Origin: Bacteroidales bacterium SW299
GTDB taxonomy: Bacteria; Bacteroidota; Bacteroidia; Bacteroidales; Bacteroidaceae
Length of the DNA: 64,000 bases
Assembly (NCBI GenBank): GCA_019550975.1
Contig: SDWH01000016.1
Location: 41,107 to 105,106, forward strand
Direction of reading: 5' to 3'
This document shows, one piece after another, positions 28,117 through 36,367 of this stretch. The translations under genes were made by a program, and so were the position numbers. How positions within the stretch are numbered: position 1 is the stretch's first letter; every line of letters begins with the position of its first letter. The notes under the pieces were generated by a model, which was given only the letters and a program-made list of their open reading frames with translations, searched no databases and was not told the DNA's origin.

Positions 28117-28240
28117 ATCAAGAACAAGACACGAAGTCACAGAGAGGACACTTTGAAAATCAACCGGCATGAAGTCCCGCATCTCTGTGCCTTTGTGCTC
28201 AAAACAGAAACCAGTCCCCGCCTGCGGCACGAAAGAAAGA

Positions 28241-29446
28241 CTAATCCAATGCAAAAAACTTGCTTCGCGCCAACAGGGCTGAACCGATAGCATTCGCTTT
28301 TTCCTTCAGCTCAGAAAGTACAATGTCCGAATCACGATACATAAGATTCAATGTGTAACGGCGTATCGCAGAAATCACCGGAGGCAGCAAATACTCTCCC
28401 ACTCTGGAAAACTCACCGCCGATAATCACCTGCTCCGGATTGAAAATGTTCATCATCTCGCCGATGTGGCGTCCTAATTTCGCTCCAATATCTTCAACAA
28501 GTTCGATGGCAAGGACATCTTCACGCTTTACGGCAGAAATCACATCGTCCAGCGTAATCTCATCGATGTTTTTCTCCATCAGCAGAATCGAGTTTTCGCC
28601 TTTGCGAAGACGCTCGATGAACTTCCGGTAAAGGGCAGAACAAGAAACTTCTGTTTCTATGCACCCCCTCTTGCCGCAGTCGCAAATCTGCTGGTTGTCA
28701 TAACCGTAATTATGGCCAAGCTCGCCTGCAAATCCCGACATGCCCGAATAAAGCTTGCCGTTGATGATGATAGCCAGCCCCAATCCCCAATTCACATTGA
28801 CGAATATAAGATTCTTGGCGCATTTATCCTCACGCATAATATACTCGCCGTATGCCATCGCACGGCTGTCGTTGTCGATGCAGACATTGATTCCGATTTT
28901 TTCGGACAAAGTTTCAGCCAAAGGCTTGTCTGTGCAGGTCAGCTTCGTGAAGCTGCATCCCGTTTCAGGATTGACCCGTCCGGTAATTCCCACACATATA
29001 TTCAGAATTTTATCCGTATCCACTTCAAGACCGGAAATAAAGTCTTTCACCTCACCGCATATCCGGTCTACACACTCCATCTTGTTTTCAAGACGGAAAC
29101 CAGCATTCTGCTTCACCTGCAAGACATCGCCCTTAAAATTAATAAGAGCGAAACGCAATGAATTGACTGCAACGGCAACTCCTACAAAATATCCGGACTC
29201 AGAGTTCAGCCCATACAAACTGGGATGCCTTCCACCGCTCGTTTCAAGTTTGCCGTAATCATTCACATAACCTTCCTTCAACATTTCATCAACAAACTTT
29301 GTCACGGTAGGCACGCTGAGTCCCACCGCCTTCGACAAGTCAGTTATTGTAGTACACCCTGCATAAATGAAATGAGAGATGATGCGCCGCTTGATCAGCG
29401 CGCTCTTCACCCCCTTTTGTATTTCAGCCAATAAAGTCTGTCCCAT
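28241..29446 (-). CDS. ROK-family transcriptional repressor (NagC-like)
   Basis: 401 residues. An N-terminal winged helix-turn-helix (about 15-70, TTITDLSKAVGLSVPTVTKFV) precedes a sugar-kinase-like ROK domain with the zinc-binding motif CDCGKRGCIETE and the GELGHNYG region. ROK repressors bind an amino sugar or its phosphate and release DNA. It is divergent from nagB across a 201-bp gap, so control of nagB and the downstream fused gene, and of itself, is the natural inference. It converges with the HAD gene across a 124-bp gap in which nothing else was recognised. Confidence 0.88.
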   Translation of the reverse strand: MGQTLLAEIQKGVKSALIKRRIISHFIYAGCTTITDLSKAVGLSVPTVTKFVDEMLKEGYVNDYGKLETSGGRHPSLYGLNSESGYFVGVAVAVNSLRFALINFKGDVLQVKQNAGFRLENKMECVDRICGEVKDFISGLEVDTDKILNICVGITGRVNPETGCSFTKLTCTDKPLAETLSEKIGINVCIDNDSRAMAYGEYIMREDKCAKNLIFVNVNWGLGLAIIINGKLYSGMSGFAGELGHNYGYDNQQICDCGKRGCIETEVSCSALYRKFIERLRKGENSILLMEKNIDEITLDDVISAVKREDVLAIELVEDIGAKLGRHIGEMMNIFNPEQVIIGGEFSRVGEYLLPPVISAIRRYTLNLMYRDSDIVLSELKEKANAIGSALLARSKFFALD

Positions 29447-29528
29447 AATAATTCTTATTTTTTATAGAAACGCTTACAAAAATAAGTTTTTTATTTAATA
29501 AATCAAGCAAGAAAAATCTTTTTTTTTA

Positions 29529-29560
29529 TTTGTCTTTCTGATTTAGCTTTGATATATTTG
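29529..29560 (+). promoter_or_regulatory. nagB promoter (TTTG-20-TATATTTG)
   Basis: A Bacteroidales-type -33 box TTTG (29529-29532) and -7 box TATATTTG (29553-29560) are 20 bp apart. Transcription would begin near 29567 and give an 80-nt leader. The surrounding AT-rich gap between the divergent ROK gene and nagB is where the repressor would be expected to bind. Confidence 0.6.
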
Positions 29561-29647
29561 CATTAAGTTCAGCAAGCGGACTTTGAACTGCAAATTTTGA
29601 ACAATAAAACAAACATTTATATTTAACTTTCAAAATTCTAACCTATC

Positions 29648-30439
29648 ATGAGACTTATAATTGAACCCGACTATCAAGCCCTTTCGCAATGGGCTGCAAA
29701 CTATGTAGCAAACAAAATCAACTCAGCAAATCCGACACAAGAAAAGCCATTTGTTCTGGGTCTTCCTACCGGTTCTTCGCCATTGGGTATGTATAAAGCT
29801 CTGATTGAACTGAACAAAAAAGGTGTTGTATCGTTTAAGAATGTAGTCACATTCAATATGGACGAATATGTAGGGTTGCCGGAATCTCATCCTGAAAGCT
29901 ACCATTCTTTCATGTTCAACAATTTCTTCAACCACATTGATATCTGCAAAGAAAACATCCATATTCTGAATGGCAATGCTGCTGATTTGGAAGCCGAATG
30001 TGCCAACTACGAAAAAGAGATCGAGAAATTCGGCGGAATCGATTTGTTCCTTGGCGGAATAGGCCCCGACGGACACATCGCTTTCAATGAACCGGGATCT
30101 TCTCTTTCATCACGCACACGTGTAAAGACGCTGACCACCGATACGATCATCGCCAACTCACGCTTCTTTGACAACGATGTGAACAAAGTCCCCAAAACGG
30201 CTTTGACTGTGGGTGTAGGTACAGTCCTTTCTGCAAAGGAAGTGCTGATTATCTGCAACGGACACAACAAGGCACGTGCCCTGCAGCATGCAGTTGAAGG
30301 CGGAATCACTCAAATGTGGACAATCAGTGCCCTTCAGATGCACCAACACGGCATTATCGTATGTGACGAAGCAGCTACAGACGAACTGAAAGTCGGCACA
30401 TACAAATATTTCAAGGACATTGAAAAGAACAATTTGTAA
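29648..30439 (+). CDS. nagB: Glucosamine-6-phosphate deaminase
   Basis: 263 residues, collinear with E. coli NagB. The catalytic residues are all present at the same numbers: Asp72 ([11 protein letters not shown]), Asp141, His143 and Glu148 ([12 protein letters not shown]). It converts glucosamine-6-phosphate to fructose-6-phosphate and ammonia, the entry of host or dietary amino sugars into glycolysis. It is followed after 42 bp by a longer gene with a degenerate copy of this domain. Confidence 0.96.
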   Translation: MRLIIEPDYQALSQWAANYVANKINSANPTQEKPFVLGLPTGSSPLGMYKALIELNKKGVVSFKNVVTFNMDEYVGLPESHPESYHSFMFNNFFNHIDICKENIHILNGNAADLEAECANYEKEIEKFGGIDLFLGGIGPDGHIAFNEPGSSLSSRTRVKTLTTDTIIANSRFFDNDVNKVPKTALTVGVGTVLSAKEVLIICNGHNKARALQHAVEGGITQMWTISALQMHQHGIIVCDEAATDELKVGTYKYFKDIEKNNL

Positions 30440-30481
30440 TTAAAAACCGAGGCTGCAAAGCCTCCACTAACACCCCTACTC

Positions 30482-32467
30482 ATGAGAACCAATCTTAGTT
30501 CACAAATTTCATTGAACCGCGTATCTCCCCGCTACTACAGGCCGGAAAATGCGATTGAACGTTCTGTGCTGACCCGTTTGGAAAAAATTCCAACCAATAT
30601 CTATGAAAGCATAGAAGAGGGAACGGAACAGATCGCCAACGAAATCGTCGCTAAAATCCAGGACCGCCAACGAGAAGGCAAGTTCTGCACCATCGCCATC
30701 GGCACGGGAGCTTCGCTGCGTTACCTCTTCACAGCTCTTATACGCAAGCATAAGGACGAAGGAGTAAGTTTCCGCAACGTAGTGTTCTTCAACCTGTATG
30801 AATACTATCCGCTGACAGAAGAGGCCGGAAGCAGCTTCAATCATCTGAACAAGCTGTTCCTTTCGCAAATAGACATTGACCGGCAAAACGTATTCACACT
30901 TGACGGAACAATCCCTCAGGATGCAATAACCGAGCACTGCCGCCTTTATGAACAGCGCATACAAACATTTGGAGGCCTTGACATCGCAGTCATGGGCATC
31001 GGACGGGAAGGCAATATCGGAATGAATGAACCGGGCTCTTACGCCAATTCGATGACCCGTCTGATTCTGATAGACTCAACTTCACGCGCAGAAGCATCGC
31101 ACAACATCGGCGTAGACAACCTGCCTCCCTGCTCCATTACAATGGGAATCGGCACGATTCTCAGCGCACGGAAAGTATATGTAATGGCATGGGGTGAAAA
31201 CAAGGCTGACATCATCAGACAGACCGTTGAAGACAAGATGAGCGACACTTTGCCGGCTTCGTATCTCCAGCTGCACTCAAACGCTACGATATGCGTCGAC
31301 CTGGCTGCCGCTGCCCATCTGACCCGTATTCAGCGTCCCTGGCTGGTAACAAGCTGTGAGTGGAACGACAAACTGGTGCGCAGTGCCATCGTATGGCTTT
31401 GCCTGAAGCTCAAGAAGCCCATTCTTAAGCTGACAAACAAGGACTATAACGAAAACGGACTCAGCGAACTGCTGGCTCTTTACGGTTCTGCATACAATGC
31501 CAACATCAAAGTGTTCAACGATTTGCAGCACACCATTACAGGATGGCCGGGAGGAAAGCCAAACGCAGACGATACGTACCGTCCGGAGCGCGCCAAACCG
31601 TTCCCGAAGCGTGTCATCGTGTTCTCTCCGCATCCTGACGATGACGTAATCTCAATGGGAGGAACTTTAAGACGTCTGGTACAGCAGGGACACGAAGTGC
31701 ATGTCGCTTACGAAACATCAGGCAACATTGCCGTAGGCGATGAAGAAGTGGTACGCTTTATGCACTTCATCAACGGATTCAACCAGCTGTTTGCCAACAG
31801 TGAGGATAAGGTTATCAGCGAAAAATATGCTGAAATCAAGAACTTCTTCGCAAACAAGAAAGAAGGCGACATGGACACACGCGACATTCTGACCATCAAA
31901 GGACTGATCCGCCGCGGCGAAGCCCGCACCGCCTGCACCTACAACAAGATTCCGTTGAGCAGATGCCATTTCCTCGACTTGCCTTTCTATGAAACCGGAA
32001 AAATCGAAAAGAATCCGATCAGCGAAAAGGATATCGAAGTCGTACTGAATCTGCTGCGTGAAGTCAAGCCGCATCAGATTTATGTGGCCGGCGACCTTGC
32101 TGACCCGCATGGCACGCACCGCGTATGTACGGACGCCGTATTCGCTGCCATCGATGAAGAGAAGAATGCCGGAGCCGAATGGCTGAACGACTGCCGTATC
32201 TGGATGTATCGCGGCGCATGGGCCGAATGGGAAATCGAAAACATCGAAATGTGCGTCCCGCTCAGTCCTGAAGAACTGAGAGCGAAACGCAACTCCATCC
32301 TCAAGCACCAGTCGCAAATGGAAAGCGCTCCTTTCTTAGGAAACGACGAACGTCTGTTCTGGCAGAGAAGCGAAGACCGCAACCGCGGAACCGCTTCGCT
32401 CTACGACCAGCTTGGACTTGCAAGCTACGAAGCGATGGAAGCTTTTGTTGAATACAAACCCATCTGA
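30482..32467 (+). CDS. Degenerate NagB-like domain fused to LmbE/PIG-L deacetylase
   Basis: 661 residues. Residues about 20-285 align by eye with NagB, but key positions differ: the Asp72 site is Tyr106 (FFNLYEYYPL), the Asp141 site is Glu176 and the His143 site is Asn178 (GIGREGNIGMNEPG); only the last Glu (183) is kept. Residues about 375-600 are a PIG-L/LmbE zinc-dependent deacetylase with VIVFSPHPDDDVISMGG (His384, Asp386, Asp387) and DPHGTHRVC. The second half could de-N-acetylate an amino sugar while the first binds a sugar phosphate without deaminating it. That division of labour is inference. Confidence 0.8.
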   Translation: MRTNLSSQISLNRVSPRYYRPENAIERSVLTRLEKIPTNIYESIEEGTEQIANEIVAKIQDRQREGKFCTIAIGTGASLRYLFTALIRKHKDEGVSFRNVVFFNLYEYYPLTEEAGSSFNHLNKLFLSQIDIDRQNVFTLDGTIPQDAITEHCRLYEQRIQTFGGLDIAVMGIGREGNIGMNEPGSYANSMTRLILIDSTSRAEASHNIGVDNLPPCSITMGIGTILSARKVYVMAWGENKADIIRQTVEDKMSDTLPASYLQLHSNATICVDLAAAAHLTRIQRPWLVTSCEWNDKLVRSAIVWLCLKLKKPILKLTNKDYNENGLSELLALYGSAYNANIKVFNDLQHTITGWPGGKPNADDTYRPERAKPFPKRVIVFSPHPDDDVISMGGTLRRLVQQGHEVHVAYETSGNIAVGDEEVVRFMHFINGFNQLFANSEDKVISEKYAEIKNFFANKKEGDMDTRDILTIKGLIRRGEARTACTYNKIPLSRCHFLDLPFYETGKIEKNPISEKDIEVVLNLLREVKPHQIYVAGDLADPHGTHRVCTDAVFAAIDEEKNAGAEWLNDCRIWMYRGAWAEWEIENIEMCVPLSPEELRAKRNSILKHQSQMESAPFLGNDERLFWQRSEDRNRGTASLYDQLGLASYEAMEAFVEYKPI

Positions 32468-32487
32468 CAATACTAATTCTAACTGAT

Positions 32488-32551
32488 AATGTCATTCCGG
32501 AATCAGGCTGTATGTTCAGCCCTTTACCGGAATGACATTTTTTATTATTTC
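32488..32551 (+). terminator. Terminator after the NagB/LmbE fusion gene
   Basis: A perfect 13-bp stem joins aatgtcattccgg (32488-32500) and ccggaatgacatt (32527-32539), with an inner ggctg/cagcc hairpin, followed by tttttattattt. It ends the nagB operon. It also argues against the in-frame ATG at 32532 as the start of the next gene. Confidence 0.85.
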
Positions 32552-32558
32552 CATCCGC

Positions 32559-35186
32559 ATGAAAAAGAATCTTTTGCAGACTGTCTGCTTCGCATTGTGC
32601 ATCAGTCTATTCTCCTGCACTTCCCGTCACTTTCTGAAAGACGAAGAATACCGGACAAGGGTGGAGAATGACTTCAAGGCCAAACAGACAGCATTGCCGT
32701 ACGGCAATCTTTTCAACGTGTTCAGCCAGGAAATGAGCACAGAAGAACGCGAGGCCATGACCTTCCTTTATGCCTACATGACCCCAGGTGACATCACAGA
32801 CTATCCGGGCGAATTCTATCTGAAAAACGTCAGACTTGCATTCGGTACACGGGAGTCCATGCCATGGGGGCCCAGCATTCCCGACATCGTTTTCCGGCAT
32901 TTTGTACTTCCGGTGCGTATAAACAATGAAAACATGGACAATTCAAGAGAGGTGTTTCTCAAAGAACTGACACCGCGTATCAAAGGACTCTCCATGTATG
33001 ATGCCGTGCTGGAGGTTAACCACTGGTGTCACGAAAAAGCCGTCTATGCACCGACCGACAGCCGAACCAGCTCTCCGCTGGCAACCATAAAGACAGCATA
33101 CGGACGCTGCGGAGAAGAATCGACACTGCTCGTAGCAGCTCTCCGTTCGGTAGGCATTCCGGCACGCCAGGTCTATACGCCAAGATGGGCACATACCGAC
33201 GACAACCACGCATGGGTAGAAGCATGGGTAGACGGGAAATGGTATTTCCTCGGTGCATGCGAACCTGAACCCGTATTGAATCTGGGATGGTTCAATGCTC
33301 CGGCAAGCCGCAGCATGCTGATGCACACAAAAGTATTCGGAAGCTACAACGGCCCTGAAGAAGTAATGAAACGCACCGCCAACTATACGGAAATCAACAT
33401 CATCGACAATTACGGAACGAGCGCGCACACTACGGTTACGGTAAAAGACACGGAAGGCAGACCCGTACCCGATGCCAACGTGGAGTTCAAGCTATACAAC
33501 TATGCAGAGTTTTATACCGTGTCGCGCCAGACAAGCGACAAGAACGGACAGGCACAGCTATCTGCCGGACTCGGCGACTTGCTGGTCTTTGCCTCGGCCG
33601 GCAACCTGTTCGGCTATCGCAAAATCTCTTTCGGAAAAGACAGGGACGTGACTGTCACGCTAAACCACAAAGTCGGCGACCGGTTCAGCGACAGCATCCT
33701 GATCGTACCGCCGGCAGAAAAGGCCGTTTATCCCCAAACGACAGAAGAGCAAGTCGCCCGAAATGCAAGGAGAATGCAAACAGAAGATTCCATCCGCAAC
33801 GCCTATGTACAGACTTTTCCGAACAGGAAGATGATTGAAGGATTCGCCAAAGACAGCGGACTGAATACAGAAGAAGCACTAAAATACATTACCGGAGCAA
33901 GAGGAAACTACGAAGAAATCATGCGGTTCCTTTCGCATGCCGCAGAAAGAAATTCGGCCACCCGTGCGTTCGACATGCTGGGCACATTGTCGGAAAAAGA
34001 CTTGCGCGACACTCCGTGCAGCGTATTGGAAGACCACCTTTATGCCACGGATCCGCAGGCTGACGTGACTGAAATCCTTGCGCCACGCATAGCATCCGAA
34101 ATGCTGACTCCTTACCGCAGCTATCTGCAGAAGCACATCCAGGCTTCTCTTGCCGAAACATTCCGCAACGATCCGCAGCAGCTTGTCAACTGGTGCAGGG
34201 ACAGCCTTACGATACGCAACGATCTGAATACGCTTTTCACCACCACATCGCCTGAAGGAGTATGGAAAAGCCGCGTCACCGATTCCGCATCAAGAAACAT
34301 ATTCTTCGTAGCCTCGGCCCGAAGTTTGGGCATCCCGGCCTGGATAGACGAGATTACCGGCAACGTATGTTTCAGGCAAAAAGGAGAAATACGTATTGCA
34401 GACTTTGAAGCCGCAGCCAGCAGACATCCGGAAAAAGGAAAGGTGAAGGCAGACTACAGGCAGATTCCCCGGCTTGACAATCCCAAGTATTACAGCCATT
34501 TCACCATCTCAAGATATGCAGACGGAAGATTCATCCTGCAAAACTACCCCGAAAGCACCACATGGATGTCATTGCTGAAGAACGGGACAGATGTAGAAAC
34601 CGGATACTACATGATGGTGAGCGGAAGCCGGATGGCAAGCGGAAGCGTGCTGGGTGAAATCGCTTTCTTCAATGTAGAAAAGGGAAAGACTACAGCCGCC
34701 ACACTGACCATGCGTGACAATCCGGAAGATATCCGCGTAATCGGAAACTTCAATTCCGAAAGCCTGTTCACTCTTCCGGAAACAGGCGAACAGACCTCCG
34801 TGCTGAAAACTACAGGCAGAGGATATTTCGTGATAGGCATATTGGGCGCAGGGGAAGAACCTACGAATCATGCGCTGAAAGACCTGGAAGCACGAAAGGA
34901 TGCGCTGGAAAAATGGGGACGGACATTCGTGCTCCTCTTCCCGGACGAGTCATCATACAACAAGTTCGACAAGAAAGAGTTTCCCAATCTGCCATCCAAC
35001 GTGGTATTCGGCATCGACAACGGAAAGCAGATCCAGCGCACCATTGCAGAGAGCATGAAACTCTCCAACCCGAACCAGCTCCCGATTTTCATCGTTGCCG
35101 ATACATTCAACCGGGTTGTATTCGAATCGCACGGATATACAATCGGACTGGGCGAGCAGCTTCTCCGTGTCATCCACGGCCTGTGA
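32559..35186 (+). CDS. Transglutaminase-like lipoprotein
   Basis: 875 residues from the ATG at 32559, which gives MKKNLLQTVCFALCISLFSC (lipobox Cys20). The transglutaminase core lies at about 145-245 with AYGRCGEESTLLVAALRS (Cys184) and DDNHAWVEAWVDGKW (His217); the third acid is probably Glu235 in GACEPEP. A beta-sandwich or carboxypeptidase-regulatory segment follows (about 285-370). A second region near 570-600 (VTDSASRNIFFVASARSLGIPAWID) repeats the pattern without the Cys. Proteins of this family in Bacteroidetes are surface or periplasmic and act on peptides or proteins; the substrate is unknown. It overlaps cutC tail-to-tail by 17 bp. Confidence 0.8.
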   Translation: MKKNLLQTVCFALCISLFSCTSRHFLKDEEYRTRVENDFKAKQTALPYGNLFNVFSQEMSTEEREAMTFLYAYMTPGDITDYPGEFYLKNVRLAFGTRESMPWGPSIPDIVFRHFVLPVRINNENMDNSREVFLKELTPRIKGLSMYDAVLEVNHWCHEKAVYAPTDSRTSSPLATIKTAYGRCGEESTLLVAALRSVGIPARQVYTPRWAHTDDNHAWVEAWVDGKWYFLGACEPEPVLNLGWFNAPASRSMLMHTKVFGSYNGPEEVMKRTANYTEINIIDNYGTSAHTTVTVKDTEGRPVPDANVEFKLYNYAEFYTVSRQTSDKNGQAQLSAGLGDLLVFASAGNLFGYRKISFGKDRDVTVTLNHKVGDRFSDSILIVPPAEKAVYPQTTEEQVARNARRMQTEDSIRNAYVQTFPNRKMIEGFAKDSGLNTEEALKYITGARGNYEEIMRFLSHAAERNSATRAFDMLGTLSEKDLRDTPCSVLEDHLYATDPQADVTEILAPRIASEMLTPYRSYLQKHIQASLAETFRNDPQQLVNWCRDSLTIRNDLNTLFTTTSPEGVWKSRVTDSASRNIFFVASARSLGIPAWIDEITGNVCFRQKGEIRIADFEAAASRHPEKGKVKADYRQIPRLDNPKYYSHFTISRYADGRFILQNYPESTTWMSLLKNGTDVETGYYMMVSGSRMASGSVLGEIAFFNVEKGKTTAATLTMRDNPEDIRVIGNFNSESLFTLPETGEQTSVLKTTGRGYFVIGILGAGEEPTNHALKDLEARKDALEKWGRTFVLLFPDESSYNKFDKKEFPNLPSNVVFGIDNGKQIQRTIAESMKLSNPNQLPIFIVADTFNRVVFESHGYTIGLGEQLLRVIHGL

Positions 35187-35922
35187 GTGCCCTGATTGTA
35201 TTCCTCACCCTTTCAGGGGTGGTGACGGGATGCGAATATTCATCCACACTCACCGTCCCTCCCATCGACAAAGCCGGATTGCGCAACAGCATCCGGCTTT
35301 GCCTGTTTTCGCGCGCGGAAAAATGAAACTCCTCCGCTCCCGTCCGGGTGGCAAGCTCGGCGATATTGGTTTCGTTCACCCCGCATCCGGGCATCACAAT
35401 TATCCGATTGGCAGCTCTCTTCACCAATTTCCGCAACAGATCCACCCCCTGCAGAGCTGTCGGCTGCTGTCCGGAAGTCAGCACACGGTCTACTCCCATC
35501 TCAATCAGCTCTTCAAGAACCGACTCCGGATTCCTTACATAGTCGAACGCGCGGTGGAAAGTCACGGAAAGGCCTTCTGAAACCTTCAGCAGTTTCTGCA
35601 TAGCCTCCCTGTCCACATCTCCCTCCGGAGTAAGGCAGCCGAACACAACTCCGTCCGCTCCGGCCTCACGGGCCATTCTGATATCTTCTTCCATAATGTC
35701 AAGTTCCATCGGAGAATACAGAAAATCACCTCCGCGCGGGCGGACAATCACATGCAGACGGATGTCAATCAGTTTTCTTGCCATGCGGATCTCGCCATAC
35801 GAAGGGGTCGTCCCTCCTTCCGGCATCGAAGCGCACAGCTCCACTCGCTGCGCTCCGCCTTGCTGCGCCGCCACACAGCTTTCAGCCGAATTGGCACAAA
35901 TTTCAAATGTATAGTTTGCCAT
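35170..35922 (-). CDS. cutC: CutC-family protein
   Basis: 250 residues, a TIM-barrel protein with FEICANSAESCVAAQQGGAQRVELC, GGTTPSYGEI, VIVRPRGGDF, GADGVVFGCL, TFHRAFD and VLTSGQQPTALQG. CutC was named for copper homeostasis in E. coli, but its biochemical role is not settled. It is convergent with the transglutaminase gene, the stops overlapping by 17 bp, so the two may interfere when both are expressed. Confidence 0.92.
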   Translation of the reverse strand: MANYTFEICANSAESCVAAQQGGAQRVELCASMPEGGTTPSYGEIRMARKLIDIRLHVIVRPRGGDFLYSPMELDIMEEDIRMAREAGADGVVFGCLTPEGDVDREAMQKLLKVSEGLSVTFHRAFDYVRNPESVLEELIEMGVDRVLTSGQQPTALQGVDLLRKLVKRAANRIIVMPGCGVNETNIAELATRTGAEEFHFSARENRQSRMLLRNPALSMGGTVSVDEYSHPVTTPERVRNTIRALTGRG

Positions 35923-36104
35923 AATTTTCCTGTAAAAAAAAACAAAAAGGACCTTTCAGCCGCAAAAGTACACTTTTTACATGGCGAAACACAACAATAT
36001 CATGCTTATTTTTACGGCAGCGGTCCCGTGAAACGCAAAAGCGCATCCCTTCCGCCGACAGACTTGAAGCGTTGCAATTTACCAGACCAAAGGGAATATG
36101 CTCT

Positions 36105-36188
36105 ATCTCCAGGCTGGAGATATACATCCTCAGTCTGAAGATACATATCTTCAAGCTAAAGATACATATCCTCAGGCTAAAGACTGTG
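36105..36188. repeat. 21-bp x 4 tandem array in the cutC/fimbrillin gap
   Basis: Four 21-bp units begin at 36105, 36126, 36147 and 36168 (atctccaggctggagatatac and variants). Each contains a dyad-like core (ctccaggctggag, cttcaagctaaag) and an atacat spacer. The rest of the 445-bp gap (35923-36367) between the cutC start and the end of the next leftward gene shows no recognised gene. The architecture mirrors the array at 22959-23042 with unrelated sequence. Confidence 0.6.
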
Positions 36189-36367
36189 ATTCATGGCCCG
36201 CCCGCCAGTCCTGGCTTCCGAATCATATCCACTCCGCCATCACAGGCAAGATGCGATACCTCCGGCTTGCCACATTTCTCCCTGTCTTTATCATTACACT
36301 TTAAACAAATTGAATCCGGCATTCTCTGCGGGATAAGACACAAGAGCCAGCTTCTATACCCGCGCCT

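Noticed and set aside
36098..36304. Plus-strand frame with a heptad repeat (LQAKDTY type)
   Set aside because: Same reason: a 21-bp DNA period automatically yields a seven-residue repeat in open frames.
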